64,000 bases of DNA from Podarcis raffonei (lineage: Eukaryota; Chordata; Lepidosauria; Squamata; Lacertidae). This document shows, in pieces, positions 12,421-26,854 of this stretch; position 1 is the stretch's first letter; the number at the start of each line of letters is the position of its first letter. The notes beneath the pieces were generated by a model. The model was not told the origin of the DNA, searched no databases, and saw only the letters and a list, made by a program, of their open reading frames with translations. The stretch is from the NCBI RefSeq assembly GCF_027172205.1, contig NC_070611.1:41040979-41104978 (forward strand). The letters are read 5' to 3'. Made by a program: the position numbers and the translations under genes.

Positions 12421-15400
12421 ATAAATTCAAACAAAAAAGCAGCTAATGGAGATATACTGCAACATTGTACTGCTGCAAGCCCAATTTCTGTCATATATAT
12501 TACTCATTGGAAGTACAGGAGTTCTGGAAAATACATATAATCCACTTTCATCCTCACTGACAACTAGCCTCCCTTTTTATCTATGGATTACCAAAATCAC
12601 CAACAGGCTTTAACATCTTTTCCTGGCAAGATAAATACTTGTAGAAGTATTCCCAAACTAAAGGTAATCTGTTCTTATCTTGAAGTAGTTATTTAGGACT
12701 GGATTCTCTCTTCTTTTGTTACAGAAAAAGAAGCTGCAGGAGAAAATATATCTAGGAAAATCAGTGTGAAATATATTTCTGCTCTGACTTTTCTGACAGC
12801 TTCATTGTTTAAGAAGGCAAGGAGCCTTATTTTAGCAAATAATTGTATCATATTCCAAAGCCCTGAAACTGTTGTTTTTTATTAGTGGTATTCTTTTCCC
12901 ATGCTTTCTTCTACAACATATTTATAATTCAGATTCCTGAGTAGGAAAGCAGGGATTAATTGTCAGAGCTAAAGGCAGAGGAGGATGATACTCAAGGGAG
13001 AACTGACCAATTCCTTTTTCACTTTTTCTCTCATCTGTTTTGCTTTTTCCTATCCACTGAAAATTGAAAGGAATCAGATGAGGGACTCAAGGCAGTGGCA
13101 AAGGGCCAAACATTGCTTACAAGACAGCTGCTTGTTATGTCTTGACGTTTTGACACTGTGCTCAAATATTGCTTTCAAAAAGTTAGGGCTTAGAAATGTG
13201 AACATGGTTAGTAGCCTCACCTCTGGCCAAGACAGCATCAGCATATGACTATTCAACGAATCTTTCCCCCAGCATGCTAATAAAATTCATTTTTAAAAAG
13301 CTTTAAAGTTAAACACTTATTAAATAGGGGAGGGGCGAATATAAGACTTGTTTAAAAGCCAAACAAATAAATTATTTATTAAAACTTATACAAAATATCA
13401 TAATATATTTGCAGATTAGATTTTTAAATGACACTTTCTGTAAACCTACCTAGATATTTTTCCTAGTCTAAGTCAATAGCCAAATACTCTTATCTTTTCC
13501 TCCCCCAGCCAACTCACAGGTTTATACTGTCTTCTGTCTAGGCAGGAACGTACTGCTTCTTGTGGACAACTGCCAACAGCTGACAATTTGACTCCTACTA
13601 TTCTGGAGGACTGCTGCTGGGGTCTTGTTCTCCCTGTAGACCTCCTCAGTTTCAGCCTTCTATTATTTCAGCTTCCTGATCTTCTTCTTCGGACAGCCAC
13701 TGCCTGCTGCTGCTAGGACCTCCCAGTTCTATTCTGGCTTCTGCTTCTTGTACAGGCAAATGCTGCTGCTTCAGCTCCCAGATGCACATGGACTCTCACA
13801 TGAGCCCTTCACATGCTCTGCCACTCAGACTTCCTTTTTATTTTATACAGTCAGAACCATTTTACCTATCAAAAGATTTCACTGGTTTTTAATCAAGGAC
13901 CATTATTTAGGGTGGTCTCTAATGCAAACTGGCATAACAAAAAAACCTGACAAGGCACATAGCTTTTGTAGCAACATAGTTGTCCTTAGCAGTCTGTGAA
14001 ACCTATGTATTATAAATCCCAGGCCTCCATTAGAAGTGAATTGCAAATATTCTCTGTGGGAAACTGGCATGCACAGCAAATGCAGAATTGAACCCTGCCC
14101 ATCAGCTGATGTCACACACTCAGTGGTTAACAGGCAAGCGTGCTTTTGAGGGGAAAGACCTTGTAGGCCAAATTAGAAATCTTGGTGGGCCAATATTGGC
14201 CTACAGGCCAGAGACTGCCTACACCTGCGCTATACAAATAACACACAGCATCATCATAACACCTTCAGTTCAGGATAGAAGATACGATGAAATAAAAACT
14301 CCCCACATTATCGATCACCACACAGGCATTCGACTTAGCACCTCTACAGTTATACAATACTAACATTGAGATCATTATTTTATCTCCTTCCTTTTCTTGA
14401 AGTTATAAGTTGCGCTATGAGCAATATCAAATCCCAGAATAGACACAAAATCAGAGGAACACAATGGCAATGCTGTAATACTTCTTCTGACAGGCAACTG
14501 CAATACTGTGTGGGTTATAACTAAGAACCAAAAGCAGATTTGTCGAGTTTACAGTAACAAGATGTACTTGTCAGGATCAAATGCGCTGTGTGACACCATG
14601 CCATCTTAGATAAGCCATCTTGATCTAGATAACAGCATCCTGGAGCAAAGACACATTGACTTGAAGAGGACACATCTTGCTGATTAAATAATAATAATAA
14701 AGTGCCTAGGATCACAACCAAAGTGCACATCTTTAAGTTGTTAGTAAAAAACATACTGTTTCATCGGTTGTTATTAAAGCTTGTCAAGCAGCATTCAGAC
14801 CAAGGTTTGATTCTGGTTTCTTCAGCTTATCTGCACGTTAGGTTAGCCAGTGACATAATGTGTATAGCTTACATCAGAAGCAAAGGCTTCTTGTTATAAT
14901 GCTCCTTATTCAGAGCATTCCCATCACTGATTTGGGAAGTGAAGGACACACGATGACAACCACATTTCATATCTATCCTGTTGTTCTATATGAAATACTG
15001 TGTTTGGATTAGTTTTTCCCTATACCAGCTTTGATCCAAATTGAGAAAAAGAACCATCTGTGGTAGCTGTGTTTTAACTTGGTAACATAGACATACTGAG
15101 ACACACGGAAGGACCGAATTGACAATTTACAATGAAATCTAAAAGGTAGGTGTAATGCTTATCACAGAGCAGCTATCTATATCATCACATGGCAGCAGTT
15201 CTGATTTTTTTTAAATGCCATTCTTCCTGGAGATAATCTCAACCATACTATTTAATGTGGCAATGGAATAAAAAGCATATATTTTAGGTGCACTGTTAAT
15301 GAACTACAGACATTTAGTAAATGCAAATTACCTGGGAAGTTGACCAAAATCGTATACACACTATACTTTAAAGCACCTTTGAAACCCATCCTTTCCCTCT

Positions 15401-17859
15401 ATGAATTTTGGGCATTGTAGCTTACCCCTCACAAAGTTAACCCTTAATAAAATACAGTGCCCAGAATTCTTTGGGGAAAATAATGTGCTTTGAATCTGCT
15501 TTAAATGCATAGTACAGAGTGCTTTGAATAAAGAGATAACACTTTTTGAAAGTTCCAAGCCCGCTATTTTAGCTTACATTTAATTTCACCAGTAAATGCT
15601 TTAATCCATCCACTGAACAGCCACTGTGGGAGTTTGCTCTACAGAAGCACAATATCCACAGGTATATAATCCATTTGTCTGAAGCCTCAACAGTCAGTTA
15701 ATACAAATAGCTCAGCAGGTGCTGGAAGAGCCAATGCAAAGAAAAACTGTTACACTGACAACAAAGATCTTCCTCAAACAGCAGTAAAATCAATTGGAAT
15801 TTGCAGATGTTAGTACCACACTGATACACCTTAAATTTTTGAAATGAACACCACTCTGTTTAGATCTTGGCTCCTTTTCCCTGAACAATGCCCTTGAAAT
15901 ATGCCTTACAAAATTATTAACTTGTCATGTCTACCACAATTATTAAGATATTAAAATCTGGAGCTCTAATGCATAATCATGGGACATTTTATAGAGGTGC
16001 AAACTGCTTTGAGTGCACCATACAGATAGCCTTCACAACATTGTGAAGTCAGTGATGTTGGGAATGGTTGTCCAGTTGGAGGCCCACTGGTTCCACATTT
16101 GAGTCCTGAAGCAAAGTTCTAGATCTTAAGAACCGCTAGAATACTCCAGCTTGGCCTGTGAAAGGGTAGACTAGGGCACCTTGTCGCAAGTGGATTTACT
16201 CACTGTCACTGATTAAGTACTACAGCCTTGCTAAGTAAAGCAGCAGGCTAAAAACCTGTATATTTGCTTGCAAAACAACGCATCAGCCTGCTATTTCAAG
16301 TGACAAGCTGAACCATGTGCTTTGAAAAGTCTGTCCTGACATCAAAAAATACTGCAGGAAAAGACTGCAGCCTGCAACTGAACTTATGTTTGCCTCTCCC
16401 ACTCTCTGCTAGGAGAAAACCATGATATTGCTGGTTCAGCTGTCTTCCTGTATAATGTTATGTTGTGGTTCTACAATATTGCATTTGAGGACCTAGTTGA
16501 CTGTATTATTTGCATGGTAGCCAACTTAAAAGAAGAATAAAGAATTTTTATTTGTGCTGTGAACCCTAACAGTCTTATTATAATAACATATTATCTAATT
16601 AGAAGAAATGTGGTTTCTATTCCAAAGGCAAATGAGATAGTTTACATATATTAGCCCGTCACAAGACACTTTATCTTCACACTTTACAGGTTAATCACTT
16701 GTTGGCCTTGGGTTCAAGACAGTAAAAACAAAAAAATGATAACCACTTTGTTATGAAAGGCAAATTGAGTCAGTTCTTGAGAATAGTCTTTCTAAAGCCT
16801 TCCTGGCATAGCAAGAGTAATCTTAAGCACTTCATAATTAGAAACATATATTAGCCAGTACACAGAAAGAAAACCCTTTATTGCTCTCAGGTAATTGCTG
16901 TAATCTGAATCCACATTACAGTTGTTGTAGCTTACACAAAGATCATCTGTGGGTGATCTCAAATTGTTTTGGATGTATTAATAGATTTTCATCCGAGGGG
17001 GTTCTTTTTTCTACAGGAATGTGAATCAATGTTTCAGTAGCCAGGTGATAATAGTGCAAGGAGCTTAGCAATGAAGAACAATATGTACAAAATTGGGCAT
17101 GTGGGAACTATTAAAACCCATCAGTTTGTACAAATGCATTTGTATGAAAATCATAGTGTTGCCAGCTGGAGGCATATTCTGGAGTACCCTGAAACGGTTG
17201 CAAAACTCATAACTGGCAGTCTTAAATGCAGACAGCATATCTGAAGCTTAATACAACAGCCCACCAAACAAGAACTACTGTTATATTAAAGGAAGCTGGA
17301 TATATTTCAGTCTTGTTGGTCCCAGAGAAGCTGAATATTTTGTATCTCACAGGATCTGAAACGCAGGAAACAATTTTCCTGCTGGACACCCATGGCAACG
17401 AGACAGGATTTTAACTTTCTTCTGTTACTGTATTGTCTATTCCACTGCCCCATAATGATAAGTGAACAAACATAATAATAAAAATAAAATAAGTTCTTCC
17501 CCTCTCTAACCACTAGAAATCTACCAACTCATTTCCTCTTCCATCTGCTGCCTCCCAAGCCTGAGCAACATGGCAGAATTTCTCCACTGTAACATGGAGT
17601 ATTGCAAAAATACACTGAACACCTCCTTCTACCAATATTTTGCACAGAAATCGGAAAAAATAATACGTTTCAAGTTTAGGAATTAATGTTGGGAACTATT
17701 TGTTTACTCAAGTCCCTATTCTCAACAAATATTGCAAATCTTTGACTTCCAGGTTCAAGCCGTCACATCATCATCATTAAGATATGAAGAGGTCAGTTTA
17801 AGAATCTTTACACCCATAAGTTTCAAAGTTCCTAATTACAATCCTGTAATATTCTTTCT
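12421..17859. other. Probable TMCC3 intron 1, third segment
   Basis: No exon was recognised. A palindromic MITE copy lies near 15355-15545 ('cagaattctttgggga' against 'gaattttgggcattgtag'), and another diverged repeat near 14030-14230 resembles 26620-26790. The stretch 16560-16900 is repeat-free, AT-rich and a candidate conserved non-coding block. Elsewhere I see nothing to name. Confidence 0.55.
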
Positions 17860-18890
17860 TTTTTACATTTATATACCTCCCACACTCTCAAAGGAGCCCA
17901 GGGCAGCAAGCAAGAAGTGATAAAACAATATAAACATCTTAAAAACAATTCCATTACAGATACAGACTGGGAAAGATACCTTAAAAGACATGCTGAAAAA
18001 GAAAGGTCTTCAGTGGGTGCTAAAAAGACAACAGTGATAGCGCCTATCTAATAGCCAAGGGGAGGGAATTCCAAAGGGTAGGTGCTACAACACTCAAGTC
18101 CCCAATTTGTATATGGTGCAGAAGAGACCTCTTGATAAGATTGTAATTGCAAGAATTCCTCACCAGTGCTGGATTTGTCAGTGCAGGCAGTTCCCCCACA
18201 CAAGGGTGCCAAGCCGAAGGGGCGCAAAACTGAGAAGATCCATTTGAGGTTGTCAAATTTTGGGCTTGTGCAAGGCGTCGTATTATGAAAGATTACCAAA
18301 GTCTGCCACCCCTGTCCTCGCTTGCAGAGCACATTGGGTATATAAGGTGTGAGGTGATCTTTCAGGTATCCTGGTCTAAGCTGTCCATAGCTTTATACAC
18401 AAAAACAATTACCTTGAACTTACTGCAGTTGCTCATTGGCAGACCTGTGCAATTCTTTGACAGCAGGGTAATGTGTTGGTGATATCCTGCCCCAAGTGAG
18501 CAGCTGAGCCGCTGCATTTTGCACCAGTTGTAGCTTCCAGACCAATCTCAAGGGCAGCACCACATAAAGCACATTACACTACTCCAGCCTGGAGGCTACC
18601 AGAACATAGACAACAGAGGTCAGGCTATCCCAGTCCAGAACAATTTCAGCTGTCTGAATTGGTCTGAATTGGTAAAAGGCACCCTTAGCCATTGGGGTCA
18701 CCTAGGCCTCTAGCAACAAAGATGAATCAAGGATCACCCCCCCCCAGACTACAAACCTGCTCTTTTAGGGGGAGTTCGACTTCATCCAAAGCAGGCAACT
18801 ACCCACAGTGCCTCCATCTTGCCAGGATTCAGTCAGTTTATTGGCCCTCATCCAGCCCAGATACCGGTCCATAGAACTGCTTTATCTAGC
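17860..18890 (-). mobile_element. Old L2/CR1-clade LINE fragment, minus orientation
   Basis: Segments such as 'acattacactactccagcct' and 'gccgctgcattttgcaccag' parallel the younger copy at 10655-11545 ('cattgcagtagtccaagc', 'gccgcattctggattaat'), so this is the same clade but more decayed. It seems to be interrupted near 18166-18310 by an unrelated repeat ('tgctggatttgtcagtgcag'). No long open frame remains. Confidence 0.65.
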
Positions 18891-20002
18891 AAGCACTATT
18901 CAAGTACTATTGTATCAATGCCACATTTTCAGGATGCTCAGTTATTCATGAGCATGCTGAAATTTTGTTGGTGCAAGGCTTTATTAATAGCCTTGTTCCA
19001 TTGTAAATCCCTAGAGTACTTTTAATATCAGGAATTATAAGAAAAGTAACAGAGAACTAATGGAAAGGACCTGCCTACTCTCAGTTCTCTCTGCCGGTAG
19101 AACATATTGAATGATATGTTCTAATGAGAATTCTTACTCTGATGCTAAAAATGAACCACCGGTGGAGGCACAAAGCTCTGCATGCAGATTTCAAAACTTT
19201 AATTTTATAAGCTCTGCACTCAGCTCAACGCTACACTTCCTCAGGTGGGATAATAAAACGTTAATGTGTAAGGAAGTACAAACTCAAGAAGCAATTAAAG
19301 CTCAAGCTAACTACAGAGTTCCTTTCTTTTGCTTTTTTATTTGAGCCGTTTGATTTAGCAAGTTCAATCACTGTAGGAAAAGGACTATTTACGGGGGGGG
19401 GGGGGGATGAATAATTTCTTATAAACTGTAACAAACTTATGTCTGCATGCATCTCACAACTCCTGCAGGCACATTTGCTGAAATATTAGATAATGACCAG
19501 CATGGCCAATGGTCAGGGATTATGGAAACTGTAGTTTAGCAAATTTAGTAAGCGATTAAGGGAACTGTAGTTTAGCCACAAGCTTCCTGCCCCTGAGTTA
19601 GAACAAGTTCTTTCTGTACCCGATGGCTATGAATGGATGGCCACCTGGCCTCACTCTATACATGTGCTTTAGCTTCTGTCACAAAAGCAATGGTTGTGCC
19701 TGCAGCATAGCATGGAGAATGTTAAGCAAGAAAAGGCTGCTTACAGTGGCTTTAAAAATGGCCACAGCTTTTATTGACCAGAATGCTAGCAGAGTTTGGT
19801 GTAGCATAAGCTGAGGATCCAGTCACAGGACAATCTTACTACAAACTAGTACCATGGCCCAGCCTGCATGCCAAATGCATGTTGGGGAGTAGAGAGTTGA
19901 AGGGATTTCAGGCCCACAACCATAAGAACCATGACTGTGAGCCTGTCCTGTTACCTGACTGTATGGCAAACGTGCTAGTCCCCAAAATGGGCTGGGGCCT
20001 TG
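18891..20002. other. Unclassified intronic sequence
   Basis: A poly-G run lies at 19394-19406 and an hAT-like half copy near 19495-19590. No gene is supported. Confidence 0.55.
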
Positions 20003-20015
20003 AAGGGACACCATA

Positions 20016-20369
20016 AAAGGTAAAGGTAAAGGGACCCCTGACCATTAGGCCCAGTCATGGACGACTCTGGGGTTGCGACGCTCATCTCACTTTATTGGCC
20101 GAGGGAGCTGGCGTACAGCTTCCGGGTCATGTGGCCAGCATAACTAAGCTGCTTCTGGTGAACCAGAGCAGCACATGGAAATGCCGTTTACCTTCCCGCC
20201 GGAGCGGTACCTATTTATCTACTTGCACTTTGACGTGCTTTCGAACTGCTAGGTTGGCAGGAACAGGGACCAAGCAATGGGAGCTCACCCCGTCATGGGG
20301 ATTCGAACCACCGACCTTCTGATCGGCAAGTCCTAGGCTCTGTGGTTTAACCCACAGTGCCACCAGCGA
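20016..20369 (-). mobile_element. Sauria SINE, full length, minus orientation
   Basis: It has the same structure as the copy at 5544-5898: GGTAAAGG tail at the left, a tRNA-like head with box B at the right. It is flanked by a perfect 13-bp duplication, aagggacaccata, at 20003-20015 and 20370-20382. Confidence 0.93.
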
Positions 20370-22234
20370 AAGGGACACCATAATATCCGTTAAAGGATCC
20401 CCTGCTTACCTCTGCTGTTGATATAGCCAAGTGCTTTAAAGTGCCTGCTATGAAAAAGTTGTGACAGAAATATGGAACTCTGGAATTAAATGATAAACCA
20501 CACATATTGCTATGAGGAATGTAGAAAGTTCCACATTGCAGAGACCATCCCATTGCAGAGACCAGCAACTTTGTCTAGAGTAAGGTAAAGGCTTTTAAAA
20601 CATGGGTTAGTATGTGGGCAATAGCAAATCTAAAGCTTCTGTTTAGGAGTGGATCAGAAAGAAAAGGTTCTCTTTTGGGTATGACTCCCCCCCCCGGACC
20701 CGCCCACTAAAACAGCCTGTTGCAGGCTGCAGCCCATTGGCTCCCGGACAAGGCCGAGTCACAGCATGTTGGATGATACGCTAGTTCATTACGTCACCCA
20801 TATTTGCAGGAAGATATCCTTAATCCCTCCCACATTTTAAAGTGGTGAACTAATCCTGGCAAAATCATGGTAATACTGTAATTCAGGCAGCGCAAGACTT
20901 TCACCACCCAGAACGCTTTAAGTATGCAGGTATTCACACGATACATTCTACTTATACAACTGTGCCACCGAAACACACACACACACCCTCTCACTCTTTG
21001 GGGGGGAGGGGAAATAAATTTCATTTAAATGCATCTCTGCATCAAAACCTCCACTACATATTTGGAGGTGGGACACACTCAAACAAGGCATGAGGCTGTG
21101 CCAGTTCTGTTTGGAGCCTAATTTCCTTCGGGATCTTAGAATGTCACGCAATAGACCTCCTGTCCTTGGCACCTTTCCTCCCTCAGTCCTGTTTATAAGG
21201 GATTCATTAAATAAACCAGATTTGAAACATATATTATCTTGTAAAGGAGGGTTTGTTGTTAATCATGTATATCCAAAATCACATACTACAGCTTAACAAA
21301 ATGTTTCTTGTACATGAAGAATTCCTCTTCGATTACAAGTCTACTGTTGCTGCAGTACTAGAAGGGTCTTAGCAGATGTGCTATTATTCTGTAATAATTT
21401 AAGTCATTTATCTTCAGCTTAGCAGTTTAACCATATTAAGTGATTGCTTAGCAATGAGAAATTGTCATGAACAATTCACGAAGTCTTGAGGCAATTATGG
21501 GTATGGCTTGCATAAACAACAGGCTGTGGGAAAATAAGCACACTGTATAATCGTTTCTGCATAGTTAGCGTATTTTGGTATTCTGGGGTGAGAACAGAAA
21601 ATGTTCCCATCTAATTTCTAAAAGCAAATGGGTTTATCTTCCTACCCTGAAATCACATGTATTGGCTATGGCACAGACATCATTCTGTATTACAAATTTA
21701 ACATTCTTATTCCATAAGCCAGAGCCGTATCACAACAATACCTAAATTACATGCCGTAAGTGAATTAATGAAAAATGTACAGTATTTGTGATTTAGTTAT
21801 AACCAAATTTATATCAAGGACTAGAAAATTAAATAAGAGAAGCACATGCTAATGCTGAACTCCAAATCAAAATTTGTCTTAGGAACCAAAAAGGCATTTC
21901 TTTTTTCGTCATTTTTATTAAGTTTCCCATTTTAACAATCCAATCAAATCACATTGAATGTTACAAATTATACAATATACATATCAAATAGTCCAAATAT
22001 TCTGCCTAAATTGTATTTTTTTTTGTTGGGACTTCCCATGCTTCAAAAAGGCATTTCAAACACTTCAAAAGGAGCAATTTCTTAGCCCATTGCCCATTTC
22101 TTACTCAATGGCATTTAAGTCCAAGTACATTTAAATAGATTTGTTCCCATTTATCCCTTGTTAGTCTTGTCCCTCCTCTCCTTCTGTCCTCTTCCTTCCA
22201 AACTTTGACAGGAATCTGTATGGCATTTTTACTT

Positions 22235-22385
22235 ACCGGTACCCTGTAAAACAGGTGTGGTAAACCTTTACCTCTTCGGATGTTGAACTACAACTCCCAT
22301 TAGCTCCATGGTTATTGGCCAAGAGGATGGGAGTTGTAATTCAGCAATATCTGGATGCCAAATGGTCCCCCACACCTACTGTACA
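22235..22385. mobile_element. hAT-like palindromic MITE
   Basis: The left arm carries 'gaactacaactcccattagc' and the right arm 'ggatgggagttgtaattcag', near-perfect inverted complements. The outer ends are 'caggtgtggtaaacc' and 'ggtcccccacaccta'. This is the best-preserved copy of this repeat in the window. Confidence 0.7.
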
Positions 22386-25324
22386 ATACCAAGTGCACTG
22401 ATGCTACTAAGATGTTGGTGGTGGTGGTGATGATAATGATGGAGGACCAGCCACGATTTGCTTAATTTCCAGAAATGTTATAGCTTTAGAAGCCAATGTG
22501 AATGGCTATATGTACCCTTGCTATATGAACTAAGCATACAAACAGAATAATTGAGTGTATCATAGAATCATAGAATTGTAGAGTTGGGAGGAACTCAGAG
22601 TCCAACCACATGTAACGCAGGAATTTCAGCACGTGGTCCCCTATCCAATTTGAAATCATCCTGGACCCTGCTTAGCTTCGCAAATGGACTAGCAGTGGGC
22701 CTAATAGATCATGTGTAACCAGTGTGATGCCCTCAACAAGTTGTTGGACTACAATTCTCATCAGTCCAAGCCAGAATGGCCAGTGCTGAGAGAGGATGGA
22801 AGCTGGAGGGGGATACTAAGTTGTAATAGATTATGTTGGGGCAAAGGGTAGTATATCATATTCAAGGTATGCAGGGCCCAGCCTAGTATAGTCATCTATT
22901 CAAAGCTACTATTCTCGTTATTAAATTGTTAAAACAGCTTTTTAATTATAAAAAGCAGCCATGAAAACCTTAGGTTCCCTAAGTGTTATCAATACTCTTA
23001 AGTGCTTCCTCTTTGGAGCCTGTTGGACATTAAAGTCTGAACCAAATCCAAATGTGGGTTTTTGGCATTTTATTTTTATGTGATCATTTGAGCCGTTCAT
23101 TCTGTTCTTCCAGGTTCATCAGTACTTTGGCAAACTACATTCAGTCTAAGCGTGGCCAAAAGGTTAACAAATGCAAATGAAAGTTCCTTCAAAATGTTTC
23201 TGATTTGCAATGCAATTTTTGTAGAGTTGAAGCCTATGAGTCATGTAAGAGGTGCTTCAGATCTCCCAGTCAGTCACTGATTGAAAGGAAAGTCAAATCA
23301 CCAATAGGGAAAATCTTTGATTCATACCCCTGATAATTCAGGCAACAGGTTTGTTCGTAACAAACCATATTTAAAATCCAGTTCACAATTCTACAGGTCA
23401 CAATTCAAACACCAATTTGACCCTGGCACCTATTTTCAAGGGGGCCAGGAAGGATGTAAAGAGCAACCCAGTGCAAAAGAGTGGTGTAGCTTGCAGAGTG
23501 CTGGGCTGGAGACTCTGACTGGCTGCAGGTACAGCTAGCCAGAAGAGGGGGTAGAGATAGCACTTTGGGAAGGAAAAATAAAACTGGAGTATGGGTTACT
23601 GGCATTCAGTTGGATAGGGGTATATAGCCTCTGAGCTGTAATTCGCCCTGGCTGGATCTAGACACATCAAAGAAGCATTTCAGTTAAACACGTTGTAAAC
23701 TCTGTATGAGAAATCGGGTTGGCAAAATCGGAACTCCACAGCGCCATCTGGTGCCACTGTGTTATAATGCATATATAACGCATATAAAGCGCTTTTTCTT
23801 TGCCAATGTAGCTGAGTCCTCTGAGGAGATATCTACAGCTGAGAAGAAAGTCTCTGAGCTGTGGTGTTCTTTTAAGAGTATATAGACAAGTGAGAACTGG
23901 GAGCTGAATTAGAGAAAGGAGAAGTGGAACCGTGAAGGAACGCTCTACTTGGGTTTCAATTCAGTAAGAAGGGGATAGATATTCTGGAGAGAGAAGAGGA
24001 ATCCCAAACCAGTTAGGATGGGAGTATGTGGTGATCCATCCCCTGGTCTGGTATACTAATAGAGGAGCCTCAGGAGGAGTGAGATTTATAGAAAGATGGG
24101 AAACTGACAGAAAGTACCAACTTGTTTCAGAACCTAAGTATTAAGACCGAAGCAGTAACAACTTAAATTAGTTTAAGGAACTGAAGTAAATATAAGCTGC
24201 GATTATGAAAACATTGCCAAAAATGTGAAGGACTAATCTAACCAGAATAAATATTATATGATTTATTTAAAAATTCCAATAGCAAAAATGTTTTCACATT
24301 ACATAGTAATAGTTTCAGAACTACAAAAATACTTCCTCCCTCCAATCTGAAATAAACATCCGTTTGTACGATGCCCACAATGAAAACATATTTTGTTTAA
24401 TGTTTATTGCTGCTTGCACTACCCACAACCTCTTTCTTCCTCCTCCTTCCAAAGCAGGCAAGCAAGCCCAATCATACTTCAGTCCTCAAAGGGCTGGAAT
24501 TACTAACGCTGCAGCAAACCCAAACACATTTGCCGAGAGAGACAAACCTATAATTCCCTCAGAGCAGCAGGGTCCGTGTGCCTGCTGAGACACCAGACTA
24601 GAACTGTCTAATACAAAATGTCACATTTCAGCCTGAGCTCACTGAATGCATTTACGAAGTGATGCAATTAACTCTGTGAGAATAACTGTGAAAAACAGAC
24701 CCTTCTCATCCCTGTGAGCTGCTATAAGCTACTAAGCCTTTCAATAATTGCTACATCCAGCAAAACACAAATAATGGCACACAGGAAAAAAAGGAACATG
24801 GAAAACTACTGTATAACACATGTGACCACGTGTTCGTATGAATTAGCGTAAGAAAAATGGGAACATTATATCTATGGGATTCTGTTTTACTGCATAATAG
24901 TCCATCATGTAATACAGAGTCTTTATATTACACTTTTCATTCAGCTTGTCAAAATGCCTTTTGGAGGCAAAGAAAAAGCAGCTATCCCCGTAGTCACAGT
25001 GTTATTATGCCTGCTAACATTTCAAAGTTATTTAATTCAAAATATGTATACTGCTGAGAACAACACAGAAACTTGGCCCACTTTTCACAACAGGAAACAA
25101 AGGTTACAGCCTTTCTAATCCAATGTCAGACATGAAGTATTTCTGCAAGACACAGAACACACCAGATTTGTTTAAAACAGAGCAGTTGCTCTGTCTACAC
25201 TGCAGCAAGGTAAAGGAAAGGGACTCCTGCCATTTGCACCTGCAGTGTACAATCCAAGTGCTTCTGTTACGCAAGACCCACTGAAATGAAGGAGGTAGTC
25301 CATTTCTATCCTGATCCAGCACAC

Positions 25325-25490
25325 CCAGGGAAACCCTCGTGTTGCTATCCCATTTTATCCTAACAACAACCCTGTGAGGTAGGCTAGTCTGCAAGAGTTA
25401 CTTGCTCAGGGGCATTCAGTCAGCTTCATTAAATAAAGATCTTCCCAGTCAAAGGCCAAGACTTTATCCACTGAACAACATCTCCTTTAT
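25325..25490 (-). mobile_element. CORE/MIR-type SINE fragment, minus orientation
   Basis: The plus strand reads 'aacaacaaccctgtgaggtag', 'cagtcaaaggccaagactt' and 'tccactgaacaaca', the reverse of a MIR-like core with its tRNA-derived part. Confidence 0.6.
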
Positions 25491-26414
25491 ACAATGTAGA
25501 AGGAAAGTCTGGTGGCTTTGGGTTTTAGGTTCCAGCGCCAGCCTTACCATTAGGCAGAATGAGGCGGCTGGTTTGGGGTGTCACAAAAGGGCAGCATATT
25601 CCTAAGTATTTATTACTGTTTTTTTACTGCCAGGGAGGAGAGAACAAATAGTACTTGTGGGATTTTCTACCTAATGTGCCATAATAATTTGGCTTTCCTT
25701 TGATATTATGCACCTTAACAAGGGGGGGGGGGTTTGTCTCCGTTTGTTTCCTTGCTCAAGCAGCAGAATGTCTAGTACCGGCCCTGTCGGGTGCCATGGT
25801 TAAAAAAAATAAATTCATTTTGTTAAGCTGGTAACTTCAAATACAATAGTATTTCCATGGATTGTGCTAAAAATACCCAGGTATGATGCTGATTTAAGGC
25901 CTTTGTTGTCTTTGGATATATAAAACAGAAAATAAAATAGCTTAACATTGTCATATCCAAAAAAAGGAATAACTTAACCTTACAGTTTATTAGTAATATA
26001 CTTCTGGAATATATTGCTTCGTATAATTTTTGTTTAGATTTAATTAGCATTTTCCTTATACAATAGCCTGGCTTAGCATTGTTATTGAACAGGGTGCCAT
26101 GTTAATAAAAATGGCACACATTGAATCCTCTTTGAATCCGGTGTGTGTGTGTGTTTGTTTTGTTTTTTTGGTTCTCAGAAAAATCAACTGAGTCCTGCAA
26201 AAGAATTTTTTTTTTTAAAAAAAATGCCATTTAAGGCAACAATATGTGTTTTACCATTAGCCAAAGCCTGTGACATGATTTCAGAAAAGTAATTTATTTG
26301 CATTTTAAAGTGGCAGCTTATTGCTAGAAATAGCATTTTCTTATCAAACTTTGCAGCCTTTTCTCTGTGACATGGTGGACCAATGAATCACTTCATCTAA
26401 CAACTTAAAAAAAC

Positions 26415-26600
26415 AACCTGCTAGATCAAACTAAGGATGCACTTAGTCCAGCATCCTATTCCAAACAGCAGCCGCTCAGTTGCTTCCAGAAAGTTTATGA
26501 GCAGGACATGAAGGCAATGTCTGCCTCTACTGTGTGTCCTCAGAAGCTGGTGTTCAAAGTACACTGCCTCTGTACATAGAGGTTCCATTAACTGAGCAGC
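26415..26600 (-). mobile_element. CR1-like repeat fragment
   Basis: 'cttagtccagcatcctattc', 'gagcaggacatgaaggc' and 'actgcctctgtacatagagg' match, in reverse, the squamate repeat seen again at 40690-40880 (same strand) and at 57120-57620 (plus strand). I attribute it to the CR1 clade with moderate confidence. Confidence 0.5.
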
Positions 26601-26854
26601 AAGTTAAATCCTACTGCTTTGGCTGAGAACTCTGCTGAGAACAGGTGTGGAGCCAATGCAGGATTTAACCCCAACTATCTGATGACATCACAAGTGACAT
26701 CAGCTGATAGGCAGGTGGCGTGGGTTTGGGGGAAATGGCCTCACAGGTTGTGTGACGTGATACTTTGGAATACAATGCTGACAATTTTTCACTGTAGTAG
26801 TAGTAGTTGTTAGAGAGAAAGAAATGTTTCTTCCTTGGAACTCTTTCTTTAAAC

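Larger units (their letters stand above)
20383..26854. other. Probable TMCC3 intron 1, fourth segment
   Basis: This contains a possible L1 3' tail (about 21900-22030), hAT-like palindromic copies (22235-22385 and 22735-22800), a SINE tail (22558-22645), a MIR piece (25325-25490), a composition-like repeat (25520-25800) and a CR1-like fragment (26415-26600). The stretches 20585-21890, 22880-23640 and 24240-25200 show nothing I can name. Confidence 0.55.

Noticed and set aside
18044-18332. Minus-strand frames of 70-94 codons
   Set aside because: They lie within a decayed LINE and the repeat that interrupts it; no host-gene features.
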